From Qipengyuania marisflavi (lineage in GTDB: Bacteria > Pseudomonadota > Alphaproteobacteria > Sphingomonadales > Sphingomonadaceae): a stretch of DNA of 64,000 nucleotides. The stretch lies in the NCBI RefSeq assembly GCF_005884405.1, contig NZ_VCAO01000001.1:304304-368303 (forward strand), written 5' to 3'. The notes under the pieces are model-generated. The model was not told the origin of the DNA and made no database searches. It worked only from the letters and a program-made list of their open reading frames with translations. Positions 1-8,654 of this stretch are shown here, piece by piece. How positions within the stretch are numbered: position 1 is the stretch's first letter; every line of letters starts with the position of its first letter. The translations under genes and the position numbers were made by a program.

Positions 1-1
1 C

Positions 2-751
2 ACGCAGACATTCTGCCACACCACCAGCTGGGGCGTGTCCACCCGCATGGTTGGCGGCGTTATCATGACCCACGGCGATGATGATGGACTGCGGCTGCCG
101 CCCGCAATCGCGCCGCAGCAGGTCGTAATCCTGCCGATGCTGCGCGACGATGACGGCGATGCCGCGCTGATCGACTATTGCGAAATCCTGCGCGCAACGC
201 TGGCGGACCAGCAGGTGCTGGGCGAAAACATCCGCGTGCTGCTCGACACTCGTCCGGGCAAGGCCGCGCAGAAACGCTGGGACTGGGTGCGAAAGGGTGC
301 GCCGGTCATTGTCGAGGTAGGCGGCCGCGATATGCAGGGCGGCGTTGTCAGTCTGCTGCGCCGTGACCGGCTGTGGAACACGGACAATGGCAAGCCTGCC
401 TTTGCTGCACCAACCCGCGACGAGGCGGGGCAGTCGATCCAAGCGATCCTGACCGATATGCAGACCGGCATCTTCACCGAGGCGCATAACCGGCGCGAGG
501 CAAACATCACACGCGGCGTTTCCGATTTTGCTGCGGTTGAGGCACATTTTGCCGCGTCACGCTATCCCGGATGGGTCGAAGTTCAATGGTCCAAGCCAAC
601 CGGGGATGCGCTAGAAGCAATTGTCGAGCAGCTCAAGAAGCACAAGCTGACCATGCGCAATGTGCCCATCGGCGCAGCGCCGGTTGACGGTCCGTGCATC
701 TTCACCGGAGAAGCGGCAAGCGAACGCGTATTGCTCGCCAAGGCGTACTAG
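2..751 (+). CDS. proS: prolyl-tRNA synthetase, C-terminal part (cut by window start)
   Basis: This enzyme charges tRNA-Pro with proline in the cytoplasm. The reading frame is open from the first bases, so the N-terminus lies outside the window. Visible are the class II synthetase segment SWGVSTR followed by GGVIMTHGDDDG (part of the aminoacylation core), the anticodon-binding region with LPMLRDDDGDA, and the extra C-terminal zinc-like domain ending in a terminal tyrosine. An end in Tyr and this domain order are typical of the archaeal/eukaryotic-like type of ProRS found in some Alphaproteobacteria, rather than the E. coli type with an inserted editing domain. A GTG at position 35 is open but lies inside the conserved core, so it is not the true start. 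Confidence 0.9.
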   Translation, partial: TQTFCHTTSWGVSTRMVGGVIMTHGDDDGLRLPPAIAPQQVVILPMLRDDDGDAALIDYCEILRATLADQQVLGENIRVLLDTRPGKAAQKRWDWVRKGAPVIVEVGGRDMQGGVVSLLRRDRLWNTDNGKPAFAAPTRDEAGQSIQAILTDMQTGIFTEAHNRREANITRGVSDFAAVEAHFAASRYPGWVEVQWSKPTGDALEAIVEQLKKHKLTMRNVPIGAAPVDGPCIFTGEAASERVLLAKAY

Positions 752-788
752 CTTGATCTGACGGGAGGATTGGCCGACACAGGCGGGT

Positions 789-2174
789 ATGAAAACACTC
801 GCTCTGACCGCCGCCCTTCTCGCCGCCCCGCTTGCCGCTCCTGTCAGCGCGCAGGAATTTGCCCCGCAGGATATCCCGCCTCCGCCCGATCCGGCGGCGG
901 CTGTGTCGCAGGACCGGCTGCGTTCCGATATCGATACGCTGGTGGCATTCGGCACGCGGCACACGCTGTCGTCGCAAACCGATCCCAAGCGCGGGATTGG
1001 TGCGGCTGTCGATTGGGGCTTGGCGGAATTCGAACGCATTTCCCGCGATTGCAGCGGATGCCTGACCGTGGTCGCGCCAGAGCGTATGGTGGAGGGTGGA
1101 CGCATTCCCAACCCCACACGGCTGCGCAATGCCGTTGCGATCCAGCGCGGGACCGAGCGGCCCGATGAGGTGGTGATCGTCCAGGGTCATATCGACAGCC
1201 GCGTCACCGATCCGCTGGATTGGCAAAGCGATGCCCCCGGCGCAAACGATGATGGCTCTGGCACCGTGCTGGTTCTGGAAGCGGCGCGCAATTTGTCCAA
1301 GCGACGCTATCCCGTCACGATCGTTTATGCGCTGTTATCAGGCGAAGAGCAGGGTCTGTTCGGCGGTCAGTTGATGGCCGATTATGCGGCGGAGCAGGGC
1401 TGGCAGGTCAAGGCCGTGCTGAACAATGACATTGTGGGCGGCAGCTGCGGCAGCGACGGATATTGCGACGATGCCCATGTCCGCGTGTTTTCCGAAGGCC
1501 CGCGTGCCGATCTGACCGACGCCGTGCGTGCAGCGCAACGGCGCGAGGGCGGCGAGAACGATACGCCAAGCCGCAATCTGTCGCGCTTTATCGACCGGCT
1601 GGCTGAAACCGATCATGCCAATCTTGACGTCCGCCAGATCTGGCGCGCCGACCGGATGGGCCGGGGCGGGGACCAGATCCCGTTCCTTGAGAAGGGGTAT
1701 CCCGCAGTTCGCCTGTCGGTCGCGGTGGAGAATTATCACTGGCAACATCAGGATCTGCGCACCGAAGACGGCGTGGAATACGGCGACACGGCTGACAAGA
1801 TGGACTTTGCCTATCTGGCCAAGGTGACTCAGCTGAATGTCCGCGCACTGGATGCGCTGGCGAGATCACCCATGCCGCCGACTGCCAAGGCCAAGGCTGC
1901 CGTGCAGACCTTTACCGATCTGATGTGGGAAGAAGTGCCCGGCGCGGTGGGTTATTCGATCTGGCAGCGGCGCACTGACCAGCCCTATTGGCCGGAAGTG
2001 CCGGTGATCGAAGAAATCGTCGCCAGCAATGCGCGGCTGGAAGGGGTGCGCGGTGATGACTGGATTTTCGGCGTCAGCGCCAAGGGTGCAGATGGCACCA
2101 GCAGCCCGATCGCCAGCGCAGTCCCCGCCGGGCAATTCGCACCTATTCCGGTGGAAGAGGGTGACAGTCAGTAA
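789..2174 (+). CDS. exported M28-family zinc metallopeptidase
   Basis: Predicted secreted or periplasmic aminopeptidase-like enzyme of 461 residues. Residues 1-21 form a signal peptide (KT, a hydrophobic Leu/Ala core, VSA-QE cleavage). The M28 metal and catalytic motifs are present in order: GHIDS (His134), ANDDGSG (bridging Asp), GEEQG (Glu186, with the catalytic Glu/metal Glu pair) and LNNDIVG. The last 90 or so residues form an extra C-terminal module that looks like a beta-sandwich. The substrate cannot be read from sequence. The ribosome-binding site is weak; the ATG is chosen because the signal peptide begins there. It stands between proS and rnr with short gaps and may be cotranscribed with them. 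Confidence 0.85.
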   Translation: MKTLALTAALLAAPLAAPVSAQEFAPQDIPPPPDPAAAVSQDRLRSDIDTLVAFGTRHTLSSQTDPKRGIGAAVDWGLAEFERISRDCSGCLTVVAPERMVEGGRIPNPTRLRNAVAIQRGTERPDEVVIVQGHIDSRVTDPLDWQSDAPGANDDGSGTVLVLEAARNLSKRRYPVTIVYALLSGEEQGLFGGQLMADYAAEQGWQVKAVLNNDIVGGSCGSDGYCDDAHVRVFSEGPRADLTDAVRAAQRREGGENDTPSRNLSRFIDRLAETDHANLDVRQIWRADRMGRGGDQIPFLEKGYPAVRLSVAVENYHWQHQDLRTEDGVEYGDTADKMDFAYLAKVTQLNVRALDALARSPMPPTAKAKAAVQTFTDLMWEEVPGAVGYSIWQRRTDQPYWPEVPVIEEIVASNARLEGVRGDDWIFGVSAKGADGTSSPIASAVPAGQFAPIPVEEGDSQ

Positions 2175-2186
2175 CCGCGCCACCAT

Positions 2187-4496
2187 ATGGCGGTGATGAA
2201 CGATAAGAAAAAATATCACGGGCGGCCACAGGGTCTGCCCTCGCAAACCGCCATTCTCGAATTTCTCCAGACTTCGCCAACGCCTGCGGGCAAGCGCGAG
2301 ATTGCCAAGGCCTTCGGCCTGAAGGGGCAGGAGAAAATCGCGCTGAAGAAACGCCTCAAGGATATGGCCGAGGAAGGCTTGATCGACGGCAAACGCACGG
2401 CCTATCACCAGATGGGCGGCGTGCCGAAAGTCACCGTGCTCAAGATCGTCGACATCGACGAGGGCGAACCCGTCGCGGAACCCGAAAACTGGGAGCCGGA
2501 CGACGGCAGCAAACCGCCCCGCCTGCGCGTCATCGAAAAGAAGAAGCTGCCGGCGCTCAAACGCGGCGACCGCATTCTGGCTCGCACCGAAGAAACCGCG
2601 CGCGGCTGGACCGCGCATCCGATGAAGAAGCTGCCCGCCCGCACTGAAGGGCTGATGGGCGTGGTGGAGATCGACAAGGCGGGCAAGGCTTGGCTCGCTC
2701 CGGTGGACAAACGCGTGCGCAGTTCCGCCCCGATCTCTGACCTTGGCGGCGCGGAAGCGGGCGAGCTGGTGCTGGCCGAACGCACCGGCAAGAGCGAACG
2801 CTCCGGCGTCAAAGTTATCGAAGTGATTGGCGACCCGCTGGCTCCCAAGAGCTTCAGCTTGATCGCCATCGCCAAGCACGGCATCCCGATCATCTTTCCC
2901 GACGAGGCGGTGTCAGAGGCCAAGCTGGCCGCCAAGCTGCCCCTGTCAGACGACCACCGCGAGGATCTGCGCGAAGTTCCCATCGTCGCCATCGATCCCG
3001 CCGATGCGCGCGACCATGACGATGCGATCTGGGCTGAACCTGACGGCGAGGGCGGCTTCAATGCCATCGTCGCGATTGCCGATGTCAGTTTCTACGTCCG
3101 CCCCGGCGGCGCGCTGGACAAGGAAGCCCGCAAGCGCGGCAATTCGGTCTATTTCCCCGACCGCGTCGTGCCGATGCTGCCAGAAGTGCTCAGCGCCGAT
3201 GTCTGTTCGCTGGTGGAGGGCGCCGACCGCGCCGCGATGGCGTGCCATCTGCATATCTCGCCGGAGGGCAAGATCACCAAATGGCGCTTCACCCGCGCCA
3301 CCGTGCGGCTGGCATCGAACATCGCCTATGAAGACGCGCAAAAGGCGATTGATGCGAGCGATGCGCCCGATCATCTCACCCATCTGTGGGACGCGTGGAA
3401 GCTGCTGGCCAAGGCCCGCCATGATCGTGACCCGCTGGAACTGGAGCTGCCCGAACGGCAGGTCCGGCTGAACGATGCGGGCCAGATCGAGGAAATCGCT
3501 ATCCGCGAGCGGCTGGACGCGCACCGCGTGGTCGAAGATTTCATGATCGCCGCCAATGTCGCCGCGGCCAAGGCGCTGGAGGCCAAGACTGCCCCCGTCG
3601 TCTATCGTATCCACGAGACACCGAGCCGCGAAAAGCTGATCAATCTGCGCGAATATCTGGCCACGCAGGGCCGCAAGCTGGCGATGGGTCAGGTGGTCAC
3701 ACCGGGTCTGTTCAACCGCCTGCTCAAGGATATCTCAGACGAGGCGGAGAAGGCGCTGGTGATGGAGGCCGTGCTGCGCACCCAGATGCAGGCCTATTAC
3801 GGCCCCGCCAATGCCGGGCATTTCGGCCTGTCGCTGGGCAGCTATGCTCACTTCACCTCGCCTATCCGCCGCTATGCCGACTTGCTGGTCCACCGCGCGC
3901 TGGTCGATGCGTATAAGCTGGAACAGCCCAAGCCTGCGGATGATCTGCCCGAGGCGACCGGCCTGGCCGACCGCGACCGCCAGAGCCTGCAGCAGATCAC
4001 CGATGCGATCAGCCAGACCGAACGCCGCGCGATGGAGGCGGAGCGTGACACCATCGACCGCTATGTTGCGGCATGGCTTTCGCACCGCGTCGGCGAGACG
4101 TTCGAAACGCGCATCACCGGGGTGCAGGGCTTTGGCTTCTTCGCCACGATCCTGGGCCTGGGCGGTGACGGGTTGGTGCCGGTGTCCACGCTGGGCCGCG
4201 AATATTTCCGTTATGACGATGCGGCACACGCGCTGATCGGCGAGCATACCGGCACCCGTTATGCCTCAGGCGACAGGCTGAAGCTCAAGCTGGCAGAGGC
4301 CAATCCGCTGACCGGCGCGCTGAAATTCGAAGTGCCCGACACGGACGGCGCCCCCATCGAAAAGCGCGGCAACCGGCCCGCGCCCAAGGTTAAGGTAAAA
4401 CCCAAGCCCAACGCTTCAGGCGGCCAGACCCGCTCGCAAGGCCAACGCGGCCGCCCCGCGAATGTCCGGCATCAGGGGCGCAAGAAAAAGCGCTAA
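2187..4496 (+). CDS. rnr: ribonuclease R
   Basis: A 3'-5' processive exoribonuclease that degrades structured RNA, of 769 residues. An N-terminal winged-helix region (about 1-75) is followed by cold-shock-type OB folds, then the RNB catalytic domain, whose metal-binding aspartates lie in IDPADARDHDDA near residues 269-280. An S1 domain follows (about 640-725) and then a Lys/Arg-rich tail ending in KKKR, as is usual for RNase R and absent from RNase II. A second in-frame ATG lies three codons downstream (position 2196) and could be the real start. The stop overlaps the stop of the convergent stress-protein gene by four bases, which leaves no room for a separate terminator. Confidence 0.95.
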   Translation: MAVMNDKKKYHGRPQGLPSQTAILEFLQTSPTPAGKREIAKAFGLKGQEKIALKKRLKDMAEEGLIDGKRTAYHQMGGVPKVTVLKIVDIDEGEPVAEPENWEPDDGSKPPRLRVIEKKKLPALKRGDRILARTEETARGWTAHPMKKLPARTEGLMGVVEIDKAGKAWLAPVDKRVRSSAPISDLGGAEAGELVLAERTGKSERSGVKVIEVIGDPLAPKSFSLIAIAKHGIPIIFPDEAVSEAKLAAKLPLSDDHREDLREVPIVAIDPADARDHDDAIWAEPDGEGGFNAIVAIADVSFYVRPGGALDKEARKRGNSVYFPDRVVPMLPEVLSADVCSLVEGADRAAMACHLHISPEGKITKWRFTRATVRLASNIAYEDAQKAIDASDAPDHLTHLWDAWKLLAKARHDRDPLELELPERQVRLNDAGQIEEIAIRERLDAHRVVEDFMIAANVAAAKALEAKTAPVVYRIHETPSREKLINLREYLATQGRKLAMGQVVTPGLFNRLLKDISDEAEKALVMEAVLRTQMQAYYGPANAGHFGLSLGSYAHFTSPIRRYADLLVHRALVDAYKLEQPKPADDLPEATGLADRDRQSLQQITDAISQTERRAMEAERDTIDRYVAAWLSHRVGETFETRITGVQGFGFFATILGLGGDGLVPVSTLGREYFRYDDAAHALIGEHTGTRYASGDRLKLKLAEANPLTGALKFEVPDTDGAPIEKRGNRPAPKVKVKPKPNASGGQTRSQGQRGRPANVRHQGRKKKR

Positions 4497-4945
4497 GCCA
4501 GCCTGTCGATAGCATCGCGGTCCAGCCCGCCGGGGATCAGATACAACGGGCAGGGCAGGGTGCCCGCGTGGGCGGCGAAATGGTTGACCAGCGGCCCCGG
4601 CCCGCCCTCGGCATTGGCGCCCAGCACCAGCGCCGCGATCTCGCCATGTTCGTCGAGATATTTGTTGATGACATCCTGCGGATTGCCGGGCCGCACGGCG
4701 ATCGTGGGCATCTTGCCGCTTTCGGCAAAGATGCTGCCCGCCGCACCATTGGCCATCACCTCGGCCCGCTCGCGTGCCTCTTGTTCAATCGTTGCCTGAA
4801 CGCCGCCAAAGGCGTTGAAGGTCTGAGTCGGCACCAGCGCCAATATATGCACCGACCCGCCGGTCTTTGCGGCCCGCTGCGAGGCAAATCGCAGCGCCTG
4901 CTTGGCTTCCTCGGTCTCGTCCATCACCACCAGATAGATGCGCAT
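4493..4945 (-). CDS. universal stress protein family (UspA-like)
   Basis: Small cytoplasmic alpha/beta nucleotide-binding protein of about 150 residues. The start MRIYLVVMDETEEAKQAL fits the family's first strand and helix, and the C-terminal half carries the glycine-rich ATP-loop pattern (LGANAEGGPGP, then AGTLPCPLYLIP). The ATG at 4945 is preferred because a GGGGGAA ribosome-binding site sits upstream of it and the family starts there; the frame stays open to 4999. Its precise role is unknown; Usp proteins usually respond to starvation or stress. It converges on rnr with a 4-bp stop-stop overlap. Confidence 0.8.
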   Translation of the reverse strand: MRIYLVVMDETEEAKQALRFASQRAAKTGGSVHILALVPTQTFNAFGGVQATIEQEARERAEVMANGAAGSIFAESGKMPTIAVRPGNPQDVINKYLDEHGEIAALVLGANAEGGPGPLVNHFAAHAGTLPCPLYLIPGGLDRDAIDRLA

Positions 4946-5073
4946 TGCGTGTTCCCCCATTACCCGCGCGTCATCCCACGAAATTCGTATTCTGCGCAAG
5001 AACCTTGCGGCGGACGCGCATTTTGGTCAGAGACAGCGGCAACACTCTCCCCAGTGAGGACATGATTTAACCA

Positions 5074-6372
5074 ATGCCCACGCCGATCAAGATGCCCGCC
5101 CTGTCACCCACAATGGAAGAGGGCACGCTGGCCAAATGGCTGGTGAAACCCGGTGACACGGTCAGCGCGGGCGACATCATGGCCGAGATTGAAACCGACA
5201 AGGCGACGATGGAATTCGAAGCGGTGGACGAAGGCACGATTGCCTCCATCGCAGTGGAGGAAGGCGCCGAAGGCGTGAAAGTCGGCACCGTAATCGCCAT
5301 GCTGGCCGAAGAGGGCGAGGATCTGGAGGAAGCTGCGAAGGCTGCTCCTGCGGCGGATGCCCCGAAGGCCGAGGCGAAAGCTGAGCCTGAACCACAGGCC
5401 AATGCCGAACCCGAAGCGGCTCCCGATGCGAAATCCGCCCCGGCCCCCGCTCCCGCTCCATCTGGCAAAAAGGATGGCGACCGGATTATAGCATCGCCGC
5501 TGGCCAAGCGGATTGCGCAGCAAAACGGCGTGGACCTGTCCGTCATCACCGGCAGCGGCCCCAATGGCCGGATTGTGAAAGCCGATGTGCAGGATGCCAA
5601 GCCCGGCACCGCTCCGGCAAAAGCCGATGCTGCTGCACCCGCCGCTGCGCCCAAACCCACCACGCTGGGCGGCGATCTGGATGCGCCTTACGAAGCGCAG
5701 AAGCTGGGCAACGTCCGCAAGGTCATCGCGCGCCGGCTGACCGAAGCGAAGCAGACTATCCCGCACATCTACCTCACCGTGGATGTCCGGCTCGATGCGC
5801 TGCTCAAGCTGCGCAGCGAACTGAACGCCAGCCTCGAGGCAGACGGGGTGAAGCTGTCGGTCAACGATCTGTTGATCAAGGCACTGGCCCGCGCATTGCA
5901 GCGCGTGCCCAAATGCAACGTCAGCTTCCAAGGTGACGAGTTGTACGCCTATACGCGCCAGGATATCTCCGTCGCCGTGGCCGCACCGTCTGGCCTGATC
6001 ACCCCGATCATCCGCGATGCGGGACGCAAGGGCCTCGCGCAGATCAGCACCGAGATGAAGGAGCTGGCGGGCAAGGCCAAGGAGGGCAAGCTGCAGCCGC
6101 ATGAATTCCAGGGCGGCACCGCCTCGCTCTCCAATCTCGGCATGTTCGGCACCAAGCAGTTCGACGCGGTGATCAACCCGCCGCAGGCGATGATCCTCGC
6201 GGTCGGCGCGGGCGAGCAGCGTCCATGGGTGATCGACGGCGCACTGGGAGTCGCCACCGTGATGAGCGCCACCGGCAGCTTCGACCACCGCGCCATCGAC
6301 GGCGCGGACGGCGCGCAGTTCATGCAGGCCTTCCAGCAGCTGGTGGAGAACCCGATGGGGCTGGTGGTTTGA
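5074..6372 (+). CDS. pdhC: pyruvate dehydrogenase E2, dihydrolipoamide acetyltransferase
   Basis: Core subunit of the pyruvate dehydrogenase complex, transferring acetyl groups from lipoamide to CoA (432 residues). There is one lipoyl domain (about 1-80, lipoyl-lysine K43 in ETDKATME), then an Ala/Pro/Glu-rich swinging linker (about 85-130). The E3/E1-binding domain follows (about 135-172, [13 protein letters not shown] ... [11 protein letters not shown]), a second Ala/Pro linker, and the catalytic acyltransferase domain with DHRAIDG (catalytic His405). The lipoyl domain is nearly the same as that on the E1-beta subunit encoded at 47-48.5 kb. E3 (lpdA) lies 0.8 kb downstream, while E1 genes are 42 kb away. 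Confidence 0.96.
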   Translation: MPTPIKMPALSPTMEEGTLAKWLVKPGDTVSAGDIMAEIETDKATMEFEAVDEGTIASIAVEEGAEGVKVGTVIAMLAEEGEDLEEAAKAAPAADAPKAEAKAEPEPQANAEPEAAPDAKSAPAPAPAPSGKKDGDRIIASPLAKRIAQQNGVDLSVITGSGPNGRIVKADVQDAKPGTAPAKADAAAPAAAPKPTTLGGDLDAPYEAQKLGNVRKVIARRLTEAKQTIPHIYLTVDVRLDALLKLRSELNASLEADGVKLSVNDLLIKALARALQRVPKCNVSFQGDELYAYTRQDISVAVAAPSGLITPIIRDAGRKGLAQISTEMKELAGKAKEGKLQPHEFQGGTASLSNLGMFGTKQFDAVINPPQAMILAVGAGEQRPWVIDGALGVATVMSATGSFDHRAIDGADGAQFMQAFQQLVENPMGLVV

Positions 6373-6797
6373 TCTACGTGCTAAAGTGGATAGGTCTCTC
6401 CGTCGCAGTCCTTGGCACTTTTATGGCATCTGCAAGCTTGGCGGTTGATTTTATTTCCTTTGGAAGGATTGACTCATGGATCGTCATGATCGCTGTCGTT
6501 GGCGGTCTAGCTTACGGCACAGTAGCCGCAGTTAGCGCAGCCATACCGATAGGCTGGGTGCTTACAAAATACGGTTTTGGAAGCAGATTCTGGCTTGCGG
6601 TCTTAATCGGTGGTTTGGCTTCCGTGTTGGTGTTTCTTATTTGGGAAGCAGTGGTTTACTCCACAGCAATTGACGTGATTTGGTGGCCAGTGACGAGGAT
6701 TATCTTTGTTTCGGCAGCATTCTTAGCGGGAGCAACACTCACGTCTCTTTGGCATCGTGACCGGCAACGACTTACTGAACATAGTTCACATGACTGA
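6369..6797 (+). CDS. small integral membrane protein, unknown, AT-rich
   Basis: I do not recognise this protein (about 142 residues). The frame starts at a TTG that overlaps the pdhC stop; a GTG at 6378 is an alternative. The product has about four hydrophobic segments, beginning [14 protein letters not shown], then [29 protein letters not shown] and [14 protein letters not shown], and a short charged tail [14 protein letters not shown]. The base composition is visibly more AT-rich than every neighbour, with codons such as ATA, TTA and AAA that are rare in the rest of the window, which suggests recent acquisition. The end overlaps the next start by 8 bases (ATGACTGA), so it is translationally coupled to the thioesterase gene. 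The coding status rests on the open frame and the hydrophobic pattern. Confidence 0.6.
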   Translation: MIYVLKWIGLSVAVLGTFMASASLAVDFISFGRIDSWIVMIAVVGGLAYGTVAAVSAAIPIGWVLTKYGFGSRFWLAVLIGGLASVLVFLIWEAVVYSTAIDVIWWPVTRIIFVSAAFLAGATLTSLWHRDRQRLTEHSSHD

Positions 6798-7179
6798 CCG
6801 CTCCCCCGTCATCCGCGTCACGGCCATGCCTGCCGACACCAACCCCTATGGCGGGGTGTTCGGGGGGTGGCTGATGAGCCAGATGGCGCTCGGCGCAGGC
6901 TCGCTCGCCAGCCGCGAGGGGCAGGGCAAGGCGGTAGTCGTCTCGGCAACCGATTTCGCGTTCCCCGGTGCGATGCAGGTAGGCGACGAACTCTCGGTCT
7001 ATTGCGAGATCGCGGCGACCGGCAACACCTCGCTCACCATCACCGCCGAAGCCATCGCCCGCACGCGCAATGGCGAGGCCGAGACCAAGGTCGCGCAAGG
7101 CACCTTCAAATTCGTCCTATTGGACGAGGATAACAGGCCGCGTGCGGTGGATGCTGCCGCGCTTTCGGCAAATGATTAG
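6790..7179 (+). CDS. acyl-CoA thioesterase, YciA-type hotdog fold
   Basis: Hydrolyses acyl-CoA to free acid and CoA; about 129 residues, a single hotdog domain. The family signature lies near the start: DTNPYGGVFGGWLMSQMALGAG (catalytic Asp/Asn region and the helix with GGW), followed by VVVSATDFAFPGAMQVGDELSVYCEI. The ATG at 6790 is chosen over an upstream in-frame ATG at 6757 because homologous proteins begin at TDRSPVIR and because it overlaps the preceding stop. Its position between E2 and E3 of pyruvate dehydrogenase suggests a role in acetyl-CoA or short acyl-CoA balance, which is inference. Confidence 0.85.
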   Translation: MTDRSPVIRVTAMPADTNPYGGVFGGWLMSQMALGAGSLASREGQGKAVVVSATDFAFPGAMQVGDELSVYCEIAATGNTSLTITAEAIARTRNGEAETKVAQGTFKFVLLDEDNRPRAVDAAALSAND

Positions 7180-7187
7180 AGAGACTT

Positions 7188-8600
7188 ATGGCTGACACCA
7201 ATTACGACGTCATCGTTCTCGGCTCTGGACCCGGCGGCTATGTCGCGGCGATCCGCTGCGCGCAGCTGGGCCTGAAGACCGCCATCGTCGAACGCGAACT
7301 GCTCGGCGGCATCTGCCTCAATTGGGGCTGTATCCCCACCAAGGCGCTGCTGCGGTCGGCGGAAATCTTCCATTACATGCAGAACGCCAAGGATTATGGT
7401 CTGGTCGCCAAGGGTATCGAGGCCGATCTGGAAGCGGTTGTGAAACGCAGCCGCGGCGTGGCCAAGCAATTGAACCAGGGCGTCACGCACCTGATGAAGA
7501 AGAACAAGATCACCGTGCACATGGGCACCGGCACGCTGACCGGCCCCACCTCGCTGACGGTGAAATCGGACAAGGGCGAGGAAAAGCTCACCGCCAAGCA
7601 CGTGATTGTCGCCACCGGCGCGCGCGCCCGCGATTTGCCGTTTGCCCCGGCGGACGGCAAGCGCGTGTGGACCTATCGCCATGCGATGACGCCGCCCGAA
7701 ATGCCCGGCAAGCTGCTGGTCATCGGCAGCGGCGCCATCGGGATCGAGTTCGCCAGCTTCTACAACGACATGGGCTGCGAAGTGACTGTGGTCGAAATGC
7801 TCGACCGCGTGGTTCCGGTGGAGGACAAGGATGTCTCGGCCTTCCTCGAAAAGAGCCTGACCAAGCAGGGCATGACGATCATGACCGGCGCGGGCGTGGA
7901 AGACCTGAAGGTTGGCGCCAAGAGCGTTAAGGCCAAGATCAAGGCCAAGGATGGCAAGGTCACCGAAGCCGAGTTCAGCCACGTCATTGTCGCCATTGGC
8001 ATCGTCGCCAATACCGAGGGTATCGGACTGGAGAAGCTGGCCGAGATGGACCGCGGCTTCATCCAGATCGACCCCTATGGCCGCACCCGGTCCAAGGGAC
8101 TGTGGGCCATCGGAGACTGCACCCCCGGCCCCTGGCTGGCGCATAAGGCCAGCCACGAGGGCGTCACAGCTGCCGAGGCTATTGCGCAGGAGCTGGGTAA
8201 CAAGGAAGTCCACCCACACGCGCTGGACCGAAACAACATCCCCGGATGCACCTATTGCCACCCCCAAATCGCCAGCGTCGGCGTGACCGAGGCCGCAGCC
8301 AAAGAGGCCGGGCATCAGGTCAAGGCGGGCACCTTCCCCTTCATCGGCAATGGCAAGGCCATCGCGCTGGGCGAGGCGGAGGGCTTCATCAAGACGGTGT
8401 TCGACGCCAAGACCGGCGAATTGCTGGGCGCGCACATGATCGGCGCGGAAGTGACCGAGCTGATCCAGGGATATACCGTGGGCAAGCAGCTGGAAACGAC
8501 CGAGGCGGAGCTGATGCAAACCGTGTTCCCGCACCCGACCCTGTCCGAAATGATGCACGAAAGCGTGCTGGCCGCCTATGGACGGGCGCTGCATATCTAG
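7188..8600 (+). CDS. lpdA: dihydrolipoyl dehydrogenase (E3)
   Basis: FAD flavoprotein that reoxidises dihydrolipoamide with NAD+ in the pyruvate dehydrogenase complex (470 residues). The FAD-binding GSGPGGYVAA is at the N-terminus, and the redox disulfide is C43/C48 in GGICLNWGCIPTK. The NAD-binding GSGAIGIEFAS lies mid-protein, AIGDC binds FAD again, and the C-terminal dimer interface has the catalytic pair H449/E454 in HPTLSEMMHE. There is no N-terminal lipoyl domain. It starts 8 bases after the thioesterase stop, in the pdhC cluster. Confidence 0.95.
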   Translation: MADTNYDVIVLGSGPGGYVAAIRCAQLGLKTAIVERELLGGICLNWGCIPTKALLRSAEIFHYMQNAKDYGLVAKGIEADLEAVVKRSRGVAKQLNQGVTHLMKKNKITVHMGTGTLTGPTSLTVKSDKGEEKLTAKHVIVATGARARDLPFAPADGKRVWTYRHAMTPPEMPGKLLVIGSGAIGIEFASFYNDMGCEVTVVEMLDRVVPVEDKDVSAFLEKSLTKQGMTIMTGAGVEDLKVGAKSVKAKIKAKDGKVTEAEFSHVIVAIGIVANTEGIGLEKLAEMDRGFIQIDPYGRTRSKGLWAIGDCTPGPWLAHKASHEGVTAAEAIAQELGNKEVHPHALDRNNIPGCTYCHPQIASVGVTEAAAKEAGHQVKAGTFPFIGNGKAIALGEAEGFIKTVFDAKTGELLGAHMIGAEVTELIQGYTVGKQLETTEAELMQTVFPHPTLSEMMHESVLAAYGRALHI

Positions 8601-8654
8601 GGCACAGCGGCCGAACTCACACGAATACGCGGCCAACCGGGGAGACGGGCCAGA

